Assembly: GCA_024516155.1 (NCBI GenBank)
Contig: JAJJXM010000027.1
Coordinates: forward strand, 676,001 to 740,000
Source: Pyronema omphalodes
Lineage: Eukaryota; Ascomycota; Pezizomycetes; Pezizales; Pyronemataceae
Reading direction: 5' to 3'
DNA length: 64,000 bases
The notes beneath the pieces are model-generated. The model did no database searches. It had not been told where the DNA came from and was given only the letters and a program-made list of their open reading frames with translations. Below, piece after piece: positions 47,807 through 58,234 of this stretch; position 1 is the first letter of the stretch; every line of letters starts with the position of its first letter. The position numbers and the translations under genes were made by a program.

Positions 47807-48167
47807 AGGAAGACACAGGACAGTGGACGCATGCATGCATATCTGTTGATTTTGATCTGTTTACTCTGCTTGTGCCTTAGGGTACATAGGATTATAGCTG
47901 GTTCTAAGGAGGAGCACATTCTGAATTGAGGTCGACATCAGTCATAATTTCGCAATTAAAAAATTTTCCAACTGCAGCTTCGCACGAAACGTAAATTGCG
48001 GCAGCCATGACATTATCGATTTCAAGATAGTATTGGTACACCACACAATACTCTAGTTGATCAACTCCAAAAACCCACTACATTTTGTCAATTCTAAGTT
48101 AAACCCAATTTTCCCAACCTAAACGCCAGAAGAAAAGCCAAAAACATAAACCAGAGGTACAAAACTT
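47807..48167. other. Convergent 3' spacer
   Basis: Lies between the 3' ends of the unknown gene (plus) and RIO2 (minus). No further gene is seen; it probably contains both 3' UTRs. Confidence 0.4.
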
Positions 48168-49401
48168 TTAACGAGAAGTTTTCTCATCGCCCTCGTGAAT
48201 AGGCTTATCCTGCTCGTCCTCCTCCTCCTCATCGTCATTCTCCTCCTCACTATCCTCCTCCTCCTCCTTCTCCTCATCACTACCCTCCAACTCGGGTTCC
48301 TCCTCTCCCTTAGCGGCAACCTCAGCAAGGTACTTCTCCAACTCCTTCGCCTGCTTCTTGCTGATTCCACTCGCCTCGGCAAGGGCATCAAGAGTTCCAA
48401 CTCTCTCAACATCCTCCCAGAAAGGACCCTCATCGTCGGCAGTGTATCTGAACTTCTTATGGAAGAAAGTCTTGATACACTCAACATCACGTTCAAACTG
48501 CTCCTTGGCATTGGGGTGGTTAATGGAAATCATTTGAGGGAAATCGATAACCACAGGCTCCTGGGTCTCCTGGCGAACGAGAATGTTGAACTCGTTGAAA
48601 TCTCCATGGATAAGACCTTGGGAAGCAAATCTAAGGATGAGATCCATGAGCTTCTTGTACAAGGGAGCCGGGTCGGTAACTTCGGCAGTACGGAGGGGGA
48701 ATTCATCGATCATCTCCATGACGATACAGTGGCGAGCCTGGTCAATAGGGCGAGGAACGGGGAAGTCATTATCATAAAGGATCTGATATAATTAGCCTTC
48801 AAGTGTTTGAGACCATGTTTTTAACATCGCAACCAACCTTCATGAAAGAGTACTCTCTTTCGGCAGCAAGACGGGACATGTACATCCAGCTCGCAGAGTT
48901 ACGTTTCCGGAGGTAATCACGCTGATTCTTGACGGCACGGAAGGAGATACGTCCAAGACGGTGAATCTTGAGGACACGCTGGGTTCCGGAGTCATCCGCG
49001 ATAACAAAAATGTCGGATTCCTTTCCAATTCCGATTTGGTTACCGACGGAGTATGCGCTCTTGCGCTTGATGAAGGCGTGGAGAGCGAGGTAGTCGAGAC
49101 CTCCGTAGGTAAGACGGTATCCATCGTCTACACCTTGTTAGCTCCCGGACTGCTAAAGATGTGACAGGAAGCAGCGGAACATAGAAGACTTACACTTAGC
49201 ATTCTTGACCTTCGCAATCAAGTCGTTCTTCGCCAAAGTACTGATAGCACGGTTGACTCCACTGGCACCGCGAAGTCCGGAGATCTGAATAATGAGGGGA
49301 GTCGGCACAACCTCGTGGTTCTTCGAGCCTTGCTCAACGGCGGCAAGAACGCGCCAGTCATCGTGTGTGAGATAACGGAGGGCGTGAGTATTGAGCTTCA
49401 T
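48168..49401 (-). CDS. RIO2: RIO2 atypical serine kinase/ATPase, 40S ribosome maturation
   Basis: Three exons (49194-49401, 48838-49133, 48168-48782) give 372 residues. RIO2 acts on pre-40S particles in late cytoplasmic maturation. The N-terminal winged-helix domain (residues 1-90, MKLNTHALRYLTHDDWRVLA) is followed by the RIO kinase domain. This has the nucleotide loop IGIGKESDIFVIADD, lysine in VLKIHRLGR, hinge MEMIDEFPL, catalytic HGDFNEFN and metal-binding IDFPQM. The C-terminus is a Glu/Asp-rich acidic tail, typical of fungal members. All key residues are present and splice junctions are in frame. It is divergent from ERG28. Confidence 0.94.
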
Positions 49402-49903
49402 TGCGGTATTGATGTAGTGGTGGTAACGTCAAAACCAAAGAGCTGCTGCGAAATTTTGTGGAACTTTGCTTGCAGTTGCGCTACTCAAGCATTACCCCGC
49501 GCTAAGATCTATGCGCTAAAGTACGAGTTAATCCCTGCCAAACGCGCCTACTCAGACCTGATCTAAACTATTAGATTAGGCTGATTATCTGATAAGGGGA
49601 CAAATGCCGAATGATCATTTATGATTACAGCTCCATGGTCTCTGTTATCCCCAGTCTATCCAGAATAACGTCGGAAACCTTCCCAATTATTACTTTCATA
49701 ATACCTCTCAACACATAGTGCCTCCAAATCGACCAAAACTCCCTTTGCGGTGTCTGGCCAAGGCCCGGCCGTGTTCGGGTTCCGTCGATCTCATCGGATG
49801 CAATCTGAGCTGAAGTCTTGGCGCTTTATCGACCACGTTTCACAACCGACCCGTCATCTAGGTTGCTTCATCACTTCACTCGTTACTTTTGTCAACTTCA
49901 ACA
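49402..49903. promoter_or_regulatory. Divergent promoter between RIO2 and ERG28
   Basis: A 502-bp gap between two divergent housekeeping genes; no other gene fits. No named regulatory site is claimed. Confidence 0.5.
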
Positions 49904-50750
49904 ATGGACGCGATTACCGCTTACCTTCCCCAGGCTGAGGGTTACCTTCCCAAGTGGCTCTTGTTTGTAAGTTACTCCACGTCAATCGAGCTCATGATGC
50001 TCCCGACCAGCGTCGGCCAAGACTATGTCCAATTGCGACTTCGAGGGTTGCATGAGCTTGTCAGCAGCTACCCATGTAGCTGAAGCCATCAATAAGAACC
50101 TTTCGATACTCCCATTGGTCAAGATTTCTCACGTTATTCTGTCTGGTGAGAGGAAGTGGCCAGACGAAACAAATGAAGCTTGAGAGACAGCTACGATATG
50201 CGAAGAACTCAATTTCTAACTCTTATGTTTCTCCATTCCAGGTTTCCGCAGTTGCGATGTTCAACTCTATCCAGAACTACACTACCATCGCCTTGACTCA
50301 GCGCGTTTACTCTAAGCGTCCTCAGGATGTCAACACTCTCTCCTCCCGTACCTTCGGAACCTGGACTTTCCTTTCTGCTATCGTTAGATGCTACGCCGCA
50401 TACAACATTGCCAACCAGGGCGTTTACGACATTTGCATTTGGTCTTACTTGATTGCTGGAGCTCACTTTATTTCTGAGTGGTTGATTTTTGGAACTGCGA
50501 GGTAGGATTAATTCCCCCACTTCCGAGAACTGGGGATAGTCGCGGCGGTGTATAAGAAAGCCAGGAGAACGAGAGGACAATAGTTCAAGGTGTCTGGGAA
50601 CAAAGCAATTAGAAAGAGTATGGGGTTTCAAGAATTAAGCTAACTTTGAATTTCTGTAGCCTCGGTGCCGGATTGACTGGACCCCTCGTTGTCAGCAGCA
50701 GCTCTCTCGTCTGGATGCTTACCCAGCGCGAGTTCTACACCGCAGCTTAA
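49904..50750 (+). CDS. ERG28: Erg28-like ergosterol biosynthesis scaffold protein
   Basis: Exons 49904-49966, 50242-50501 and 50660-50750 give 137 residues. Erg28 is an ER membrane protein that tethers the C-4 demethylation enzymes (Erg25, Erg26, Erg27). The sequence has the family's N-terminal LPKWLLF, the SIQNY and SSRTFGTWTFLSAIVRCYAA blocks, a hydrophobic IAGAHFISEWLIFGTA and the C-terminal LGAGLTGPLVVSSSSLVWM segment. Several membrane spans are expected. Length fits the family. The first exon is short (21 codons) and followed by a 275-nt intron. Confidence 0.92.
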
Positions 50751-51439
50751 ACTCTTCACAAAGCTGAAGCTATTGGAGAATGTAATGGATACCATCATAC
50801 GCAAGGACTTGGAGGATTGCACACCAGCATCGAATGTTCAGGACATTAATTTATAGACATATCGAATAATTGTACCAACTTTTAGGGATGCATTTTGAAT
50901 ACCCCTATATAATACCATAATCCTTTGATCACTTACAGTGTATGATCCCTATACTAAGAACTCGTTCGATTCTGTCCTGGAATGACTGTGATGTCGATGC
51001 AAAATTTACAAAATAAAATCGCGCCCACTCTATTCCGATGAGTATAAAACCAGAATCCAGTGGATAGTCAGGAACGCTATCGACCATAAAAAAACTACCG
51101 CGGTATTCCAAATACAGTTCTTGACATGGTAAGTCATCGAGTCATGTCCATTGCAAATTACCGCATGGGTCATGCCGAGGCACAGCAGCCATCGGGGAGC
51201 GTGTGACGAATACCAAACGCCGTCTGGCGTTCCCCACAGAAGTGTTTCGTAGCCCTTATAGTCCCAGTGACTAAGGTAGTCACATTTTTGTCATTAATTA
51301 AGTTTCACTGGATGTGTATTTTTCGAATTACTGGTGATTGTACAATTAACGCTACACATTTCGCTGCTGTACTATTTAGTGAACTCGGAATCAGCAATCA
51401 TCAAGGGATCTCCGCCCCGCATTCATCAATAAGACATAT
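50751..51439. other. Intergenic 3' of ERG28
   Basis: Contains the ERG28 3' UTR; otherwise no gene or clear repeat was recognised. Confidence 0.4.
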
Positions 51440-51850
51440 ACAAAGGACAACCAATAACATCCCAAACATAAGCGCAAATTATAACCCATACCCAGTTAGT
51501 TGTTCCTCATACAATCCTTCAGCAACAACCATATTTTATGAAGATGAATCAACAGCATTAACATATCTCACTCCTGCCAGAACACCGCATGGGCCGGAGT
51601 CAACAATTATTGCACTTGTCTCCCCCTTTGTAGGTTGTTTTGTAAGTCTGGAAAAGTAATCCTTTGGCAGGCCCATAGGATGAAGCAGCTAGCCCAGAAT
51701 CTTTCAAAGCGACACAGTGCTCCTTGTGGTCGAAATCCCCAAAAGGCAGGGTTGGTGACGTCCATACTTCCCACCTCGTCGCAAAGCTGACACCAGCAGG
51801 GCTACTTCTGGCGTCAAGTCAGACTGAAAAGTCCAGGCTTCAACATAGCG
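51440..51850. repeat. Dispersed repeat pair, copy 2 (copy 1 at 44930-45335)
   Basis: Direct-orientation relative of 44930-45335; see shared words there. Neither copy has terminal repeats or target duplications that could be defined, so the type of element is unknown. Confidence 0.55.
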
Positions 51851-52051
51851 ACGGCAGAACCAGAAACATCAGACTCCTCGCCTCTCTCGCCTTCCCCTTC
51901 CTTCCTCCTCAGCCATACTGCTGTGCCGCCTTGCCTCTCTCCCCTTCTGCTCAGCGTTGTTGTAAGTCCAAGATCGCCATTCCCCAGCACAATCTGGACG
52001 TTGATGCCTCCGCTCTTGACGACTTCTGCCCAAGTCTTCTTTGCTGAGGGG

Positions 52052-52106
52052 GTATGTTTGTTTGTTTGTTTTCTCATAACTTGTTTGCAACCTTAAGGTC
52101 ATGACA
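52052..52106 (-). mobile_element. LINE-type 3' end with (AAAC)n tail
   Basis: On the minus strand GTCATGACCTTAAGGTTGC is followed by about 20 bases and a tail of AAAC units. The same palindromic block closes the LINEs at 12757, 27307 and 31787. The body upstream on the minus strand is short or unrecognisable, so this is probably a very short truncated insertion. Confidence 0.55.
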
Positions 52107-52139
52107 AGGGACAGATAATCACAACAGAAAACAAGAAAG

Positions 52140-52276
52140 GATAGAAAGCAGAAACCCATGGGCCTCCACCTCCATCTTCCTCTCTTCCCGGCTCGGCTGT
52201 GTGGCGGGGTCTGTCCCCACTGTTACTACTGGGGTGTGTTGTCCATATCACATCTCTTGTTCCAATGCCCTGCTTG
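52140..52276 (+). pseudogene. LINE ORF2 C-terminal finger interrupted by an LTR element
   Basis: Plus-strand frame with a C-x2-C-x9-H-x4-C finger starting at 52212 (CPHC ... HLLFQC), as at the end of Tad1-type ORF2. The frame is cut at 52277 where an LTR starts. The rest of the LINE, if it survives, should lie beyond the nested LTR elements. Confidence 0.45.
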
Positions 52277-52816
52277 TGTCACGGCACACGGCTGACGAGC
52301 CGTTGTGTTGTAGCGTTGCCGTTGTGTTGCTGTTGGCGTAGTGCCGTTGTCGTCGTGTATCATTGTGCCGTGTTGTGTTGTTGATGTGTTGTTGTGTGTG
52401 CCGTGCCGCTGAAGATGATGATCGATTGATGATGGATGACGTACCACGAGCTGTAGAAGCTGTGGCGTCGCAGGTTAGATGATGGAGAACAGAAGCAGTT
52501 CATGTAGCGATGTTGGTGGACGGCGCAGCAAGAGTGCTGGCAGCCCTTTGTACATAAGGAGGCTTGCCTCCCCTTCGACTGAGTTCTCCATCGAACGTCT
52601 TGGGTCTCTTTCCTGACCTTGAATAAGATTCCCTAATCTCTGAGTCGCAAACACTCACGTCACTCTTCTCCCTGTCCTTGTCCTTGTTCAGTGTGCCGAC
52701 CGTCCGTCGAGCACTTGTGTCCTTGTTCCTCCGTTTCGGCTCCCGGAGCCCAGTCTAGTCCCCTTTCCCGGTAGTGTTCAGTGTGTCCCTTGAACGTTTG
52801 TTCGAAGTCTCTGACA
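52277..52816 (+). repeat. LTR 1 (plus), 5' LTR of the short element
   Basis: Starts TGTCACGGCACACGGC and ends CTGACA, with short inverted ends TGTCA/TGACA. It contains a TACATAAGG TATA-like site at about 52550 and ATCGAACGT at 52590. The most diverged of the five LTRs. Confidence 0.85.
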
Positions 52817-52819
52817 TTA

Positions 52820-53514
52820 CGTTCGATCGCAAAAACCTCAACCGACACGCATCAACCTAACCGGTTCTGCCTGGACGCATACCCTAAAGCAAGCCTTGGA
52901 AACTCATACCCTAACCGAGACCTTTGAAATCCCCAGCCGTTTCACTGGCGCCGTCCGACGAACCCTGAGAGGAGCAGAAGATTTTGGCTACCTTGTTATC
53001 CGTTGGGAACTCCAGACTTACGACTACCAGGAGTACGTCCGCTACACCATCAAGCGCAAGCCTATTCTCTGAGCCCACAGACATGCACGTTAAGATTATC
53101 GAGGAAGGCCATTGGCAACAGATTGTTAACGCCGCTGCCATGACCCAGTTCCTGGACGGGCATGACCCTGTTACATTTACCAAGCAACTCGCCCAGTCGA
53201 TCCTGGATGCCCAGGACCACCCCACAGGCTATATTTTAGACGACCTCGCCGAGACCCCCGGCTACCGTACCAGCACCCGAGTCTCCAGCCCTGTCGCTTC
53301 CCGGGCCCCGGAACCCCCCACCATTGCCCCCATTCCCCGCGTCGTTAGACAGACCCGGTCCGTGCAGGTTTACCCCAACGGACCAGACAGCGCGCCACAA
53401 GCCACTGCACCCCCCACCCCAGCCCCAGCCCCAGCGTCAGCCCCCGCCCCCGCTATTATTGCCCCAGTCCCCAGACTTCCCCCCCGAGACCCCGAGACCC
53501 AGAAATCCTCCTAA
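52820..53514 (+). CDS. Short gag-like protein of the non-autonomous element
   Basis: Gag N-terminal region in two frames. The early part (52860-53070) matches the 80-residue N-terminus at 60154-60396. The later part, containing DMHVKIIEEGHWQQIVNAAA near 53082 and QLAQSILDAQDHPTGYILDD, runs to a stop at 53514 after an Ala/Pro-rich stretch. No zinc knuckle is present. Whether it is translated is doubtful; the frame change near 53070 may be natural or a mutation. Confidence 0.5.
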
Positions 53515-53566
53515 CCCCCCTCGAACAAGAAGATGCAAAAGAAAACCAATACTACGAGAAGGATAT

Positions 53567-54097
53567 TGTCACGGCACACGGCTGACGAGCCGTTGTGTTG
53601 TTGCGTCATCATTGTGTTGCCGTTGTTGTTGTCGACATCGTGCCGTTGTCTTGCCGTGTTGTGTTGTGTTGTCGTTGTGTTGTTGTGTGTGCCGTGCCAT
53701 TGTTGTCGATAGACTGACTGATGATGGATGACGTACCATGAGCTGGAGAGCTGTGGCGTCGCAGGTGAAATGATGGAGAACGGAAGCTGTCATGTAGCGA
53801 TGTTGGATGACGGCCCAGCAAGAGTGCTGGCCGCCCCTTTGTACATAAGGAGGCATGCTTCCCCGTTGTTGAGTTCTCCATCGAACGTCTTGTGTCTTTC
53901 CCTTGTCCTTAATAAAGACTTCTCCTTTCAGTCCCACGTCATTCTTGTCCTTGTCCCTGTCCCTGTTTCGTGTGCCGTCCGTCTGCCGTGCACTTCGGTC
54001 CTTGTCCTTCCGTTCCCCCATCCCGGAACCCGCCTAGTCCCCCCTTGCCGGTAGTGTTCAGTGTGTTCTGCGAACGTCCGTTCCTAGTTCCCTGACA
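53567..54097 (+). repeat. LTR 2 (plus)
   Basis: 531 bp, TGTCACGG...CCCTGACA. It holds ATCGAACGT at 53880-53888 just after GAGTTCTCC, and an AATAAAG polyadenylation-like site at 53912. The sequence ACGTTCGAT follows the LTR at 54100-54108. Confidence 0.88.
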
Positions 54098-54543
54098 TTA
54101 CGTTCGATCTAATAGTTATTCGACCAACACGCTTGAACCCCACCGGTTCTGCTTGGACACACGCCTTGAAACAAGCCCTGGAAACTCACACCCTAAACGA
54201 GACCTTCGGGATTTCTGACCGATTCGCTGGCGCAGTGCGACGAACCATCCGAAGAGCAGAAGATCACTGCTACCTTGTGGTCCGCTGGGAACTCCAGGAT
54301 TATACTTACCAGGAGCACGTCCGTCACACCATCCGACTTAAGCCGATCCTCCCAGCCCGCCAGCATGCACGTTAAACTCATCGACGAAGGACATTAGCGG
54401 CAAATCATCAACGCTGCCTCCATGACTCAGTTCCCTGACGGGCATGAACCGCTTACGTTCACCAAGCAGCTCGCGCAATCAATCCTAGACGCCCAAGACC
54501 ATCCCACGGGCTACCTCTTAAACGACCTTGCAGAGACCCCCGG
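54098..54543 (+). pseudogene. Plus-oriented gag fragment cut by a minus-strand element
   Basis: Internal region after LTR 2. It begins with the priming-site region, then an 80-residue frame (54133-54375), and a continuation to GAGACCCCCGG at 54543. There the minus-strand LTR starts. It has an in-frame stop (CATTAG near 54391). The rest of this plus element should continue right of the nested insertion, beyond the window. Confidence 0.7.
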
Positions 54544-55072
54544 TGTCAGGGAACTAGGAACGGACGTTCAAAGAACACACTGAACACTACCGGCAAGAGG
54601 GACTAGGCGGGTTTCAAGACGGGGAACGGAAAGACAAGGACCGAAGTGCTCGTCAGACGGACGGCACACGAAACAGGGACAGGGACAAGGACAAGAATGA
54701 CGTGGGACTGGAAGAAGAAGTCTTTATTAGGAGCAAGGGAAAGACACAAGACGTTCGATGGAGAACTCGACAACGGGGAGGCAAGCCTCCTTATGTACAA
54801 AGGGGCGGCCAGCACTCTTGCTGGGCCGTCATCCAACATCGCTACATGAAAGCTTCCGTTCTCCATCAATTCACCTGCGACGCCACAGCTCTCCAGCTCA
54901 TGGTACGTCATCCATCATCAATCAGTCTATCAGTCACAACGGCACGGCACACACAACAACACAACAGCAACACAACACAACACGGCAAGACAACGGCACG
55001 ATGTCGACAGCAACAACGACAACACAATGATGACGCAACAACACACCGGCTCGTCAGCCGTGTGCCGGGACA
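54544..55072 (-). repeat. LTR 3 (minus), 3' LTR of the chromovirus
   Basis: 529 bp. It shares subtype features with LTR 5 (CAGTCACAACGGCACGG and CAGCAACAACGAC words) rather than with LTR 4. It is preceded, in element sense, by a G-run polypurine tract. Confidence 0.88.
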
Positions 55073-55083
55073 GTACCCCCCCG

Positions 55084-58000
55084 TTAGGCTCGCGTTCCTA
55101 CGAGAGGAGAAGGTTTGTCTGGGTATAACTGGTGGAATTTCTCAGCGGCCTCAGTTTCGGATAGGTTCGTTTCCGGTTCCCAGGTTGGAGAGTCATGGCC
55201 GGTCCACTTGACGAGGTACTGCAGGTTTCCTCTTGACCAACGGCTATCCAGAATTTCATCCACGAACCATTCTTCTTCGCCGTCTACTACTACCGGTAGG
55301 GGCGGTGGGACAATTTGGCCAGGGAGGGGGTCCGAGGGGGCTGGGTTGAGTAGGGACACGGGCAAGGTCCTGTGATGTTTCATTGTCTCCGGTATATCCA
55401 ACCCGTAGGCGTGGGATCCAATGGGCCGTATCACGGTGAAGGGGCCTAGGTGTTTGTTTTCCAGTTTCTTTGAGGGGCGGCGGGTTCTGAGGTTGCGGGC
55501 GTCCAGCCATACTAGGTCTCCTGGTTTGAAGACCGGCGCGGGGAGTCGGGAATTGTCAGCGGCCTCTATGTGGCGGGCTTGGGCGTATTTCATTTCAGAA
55601 CGTAAGACGTCATGGATGTGTGACATCCTGTCCGCTACCTCGTTCGCTTTCACTTCTTCAGGATTGTCTGTCCTGATTTCCAATTCGAATGAGCATTTGG
55701 GGTGTCGGCCGTATATACCGTAAAACAGGAACAGCGACGTTGTATCCGATACTTGGTTATTTGCAGCAAATTCTGCCAGTGGTAAGAATTTCTTCCAGTC
55801 GTCTTGTAGATAACAGACGTACGCGCGGAGATATTGCTCCGTAACCGCATTGATTCTTTCTGTTTGGCCATCGGTCTGGGGGTGCAAGGCCGTGCTCGTG
55901 GCAATCTCGATACCCATGCAATTTGCCACGTGTTTCCAGAAGTGGGCCACAAATTGCGGGCCGCGGTCGGACACTACTGTGTCTGGCAGACCGTGTAGTT
56001 TGAATACGTTTTCCAGGAAGAGTTGCGCGAAGCCTTCTGCGTCTATCGTGGAGTGACAGGGGACTAAGTGCCGCTGTTTCGTGAGTCGGCAAACGATCGC
56101 ACATATTGCGTCGAAGCGATCTGATGTCGGTAGTCCAGTAACAAAGTCCACAGATATATTCTGCCACGGGTGGTGCGGGACCGGTAGGGGTTTCAAGGTT
56201 CCATAGGGTGCGTGGCGGGTAGCTTTTGTTCTTTTACAGGTGTGGCAATTTCGGACGAATTGGTCCACATCTTTTCTCATCGAAGGCCAGTAATAATTCC
56301 TGGCGAGGAGTCCGACAGTCTTTGCACGGCCCGGGTGTCCCATAGTGGGGGGGTCGTGGTGATCTTGTAATAGTTTCAATCGTAGTTTGTCCAGCGCGGG
56401 GACATAGAGGCAGTCTCGGTAGTACAATCTGTTTTCCAACACGGAGCAATTGGCGAGTGATATGTCCTTACAGATTTGTGTACCATCTTCCAGCATTCCC
56501 AACACTCGGTTTGGGCATGAATCTGTCTTGTAGCCCTCCTTAAACAGGAGGTCCACCTCGGACGGTGCAAGTTTCATGGGCGGGGTCATGCACAATTGGA
56601 AGTTTTGTGGCTTTAGGACAGCTTGCTGATTCGCTAGTATACGTTCGTCTCCCTCTCCCGGGAGGTCGGCGGCTCGTCTCGTCAGGGCGTCCGGTTTCCC
56701 TCCCAACGTTCCTTGTCGGTAGGTGTTGACAAAGTTGAACCGAGACAGGAATTCGGACCAGCGTGCTTGTCTTCTGTTTAGTAGCTTTGTCGTCATAAAG
56801 TATTCGAGGTTCTTGTGGTCTGTCAATACTTTTATCGGGAAGGCGGAGCCCTCCAAGTGGGGACGCCATTCCTCGAAACAACGAACTATTGCCAGTAGTT
56901 CTTTGTCATAGATCTCATAGTTGCATTCTGCCGGGGAATGCTTTTTGGAATAAAACGCGATGCGATGTAACACGTTATCGTAGTCGTATTGTGATAAAAC
57001 TCCAGCGGACACATAGTCAGATGCGTCTGTTTCTACTACAATCGGCTTCTCGTAGTCGAAGTGCTTGAGAATCGGTGCTGATGTAAATGCGTCCTTCAGT
57101 CGGTCGAAGGCGCCTTGCTGATCTTTACCCCAGGTAAAGGGGATTGCTTTACCATCTTTCCTTTTGGTCAGAGCCGTTAGGGGGGAGACCACTTTTGAGT
57201 AGTCCTTGATAAATCGTCGGTAGAAGTTCGCGAAACCCAGCAACTCTTGGACCTGTTTCAAATTGGTTGGTTCCCTCCAATCTCTGACTGTGGCTACTTT
57301 GGAATCCATCATGCGAGCGCCGTCGCGGCCAATGTTGTAGCCCAGGTACTGTACTTCTGCCTTAGCAAACTTACACTTCTCTGGCTTCAAGTGCAGTTTT
57401 TCTTGTTTGAGTCGTTCCAAGATCTTTCGGACGTGTGCGGTGTGATCGGGCTTTGTTTCACAGAATACGAGGATATCGTCCAAGTATGCCGTACAAAACT
57501 GGTCCAGGTATGGTCTCAGCACATCATTTATGAATGCCTGAAAATCGGCAGGCGCGTTAGTGAGCCCAAAAGGTATCACTTTCGACTCCAATAGGCCGTA
57601 CCTTGTGCCGAAGGCCGTCTTCCATTCTTCGCCTTCTGCCATTCTAATAAGGTTATAAGCGCTGCGGACATCAAGGGTCGTAAAATATTGAGCTGTGGAA
57701 AGATTCATCATCGTTTCCTGTATCAATGGCAGCGGGTACCGATTCTTCTCGGTACCTTCATTCAGTCTTCGGTAATCTACGCATAGACGTAGGGATCCAT
57801 CTGATTTTTGCACGAATAATATCGGCGAGGCGGCTGATGATTGGGAGCGTTGTATAAAGCCTTTCTCCAGATTCTCATCGAGCCACGCTTTCAGCGTCTG
57901 CAACTCGTTGCGTGACAGCGAGTATAACGGGCCACAGGGGGGAACGAATCCCTCTTTCAGTGGGATCTTGTGGTCGTAGGGTCGGTGTGGGGGAAGTTCC

Positions 58001-58158
58001 TTCGCGTTGACTTCCTTGAATAAGTCGAGGTAGTCATGGTACTCTTCGGGGATCATGTCTTTCAGTTCATCCTCCGTGAGGGGGGGCTTGTCTTGTAGGG
58101 CGGCGGTGATCTCGTCCAACGATAGCGAGAACACTGTCAGGCTTTCGTCTTCTACCAT
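55084..58158 (-). CDS. Chromovirus pol: reverse transcriptase, RNase H, integrase, chromodomain
   Basis: 1024 codons without a stop. Order: RT with VDYRRLN, LPLIQE, FTTLDVRSAY, FGLTNAPADFQ and catalytic YLDDILV. RNase H follows with ETDASDY, YDKELLAIV and LTDHKNLEYF. The integrase has an HHCC finger (HPGRAKTVGLL ... CHTCKR) and D-D-E residues in VDFVTGLP, SDRGPQF and QTDGQTERIN. A GPY/F-like GPFTVI module and a C-terminal chromodomain (WFVDEILDSR...LVKWTGHDSPTWEPE) complete it. The chromodomain places it among Ty3/gypsy chromoviruses, which target marked chromatin. The start is in an overlap with the protease frame; a frameshift or polyprotein reading is likely. The enzyme part looks intact. 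Confidence 0.93.
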   Translation of the reverse strand: MVEDESLTVFSLSLDEITAALQDKPPLTEDELKDMIPEEYHDYLDLFKEVNAKELPPHRPYDHKIPLKEGFVPPCGPLYSLSRNELQTLKAWLDENLEKGFIQRSQSSAASPILFVQKSDGSLRLCVDYRRLNEGTEKNRYPLPLIQETMMNLSTAQYFTTLDVRSAYNLIRMAEGEEWKTAFGTRYGLLESKVIPFGLTNAPADFQAFINDVLRPYLDQFCTAYLDDILVFCETKPDHTAHVRKILERLKQEKLHLKPEKCKFAKAEVQYLGYNIGRDGARMMDSKVATVRDWREPTNLKQVQELLGFANFYRRFIKDYSKVVSPLTALTKRKDGKAIPFTWGKDQQGAFDRLKDAFTSAPILKHFDYEKPIVVETDASDYVSAGVLSQYDYDNVLHRIAFYSKKHSPAECNYEIYDKELLAIVRCFEEWRPHLEGSAFPIKVLTDHKNLEYFMTTKLLNRRQARWSEFLSRFNFVNTYRQGTLGGKPDALTRRAADLPGEGDERILANQQAVLKPQNFQLCMTPPMKLAPSEVDLLFKEGYKTDSCPNRVLGMLEDGTQICKDISLANCSVLENRLYYRDCLYVPALDKLRLKLLQDHHDPPTMGHPGRAKTVGLLARNYYWPSMRKDVDQFVRNCHTCKRTKATRHAPYGTLKPLPVPHHPWQNISVDFVTGLPTSDRFDAICAIVCRLTKQRHLVPCHSTIDAEGFAQLFLENVFKLHGLPDTVVSDRGPQFVAHFWKHVANCMGIEIATSTALHPQTDGQTERINAVTEQYLRAYVCYLQDDWKKFLPLAEFAANNQVSDTTSLFLFYGIYGRHPKCSFELEIRTDNPEEVKANEVADRMSHIHDVLRSEMKYAQARHIEAADNSRLPAPVFKPGDLVWLDARNLRTRRPSKKLENKHLGPFTVIRPIGSHAYGLDIPETMKHHRTLPVSLLNPAPSDPLPGQIVPPPLPVVVDGEEEWFVDEILDSRWSRGNLQYLVKWTGHDSPTWEPETNLSETEAAEKFHQLYPDKPSPLVGTRA

Positions 58159-58234
58159 TTCTTTGAAGTCGGAGATCGGTTAGACTTGAGATCGCTATTG
58201 GGGGTTCGTCCGGGAGGGTCGGGGACCGAGTCCT

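Larger units (their letters stand above)
52277..54097 (+). mobile_element. Non-autonomous Ty3/gypsy derivative: LTR, gag start, LTR
   Basis: 1.8-kb element of LTR (52277-52816), a 750-bp interior (52817-53566) and LTR (53567-54097). The interior carries only the N-terminal gag region and a proline-rich tail, then a purine-rich end (ACGAGAAGGATAT) before the 3' LTR. No protease, reverse transcriptase or integrase. A second copy of this arrangement in minus orientation lies at 60433-62347, so the deletion derivative was itself mobilised. Confidence 0.8.
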
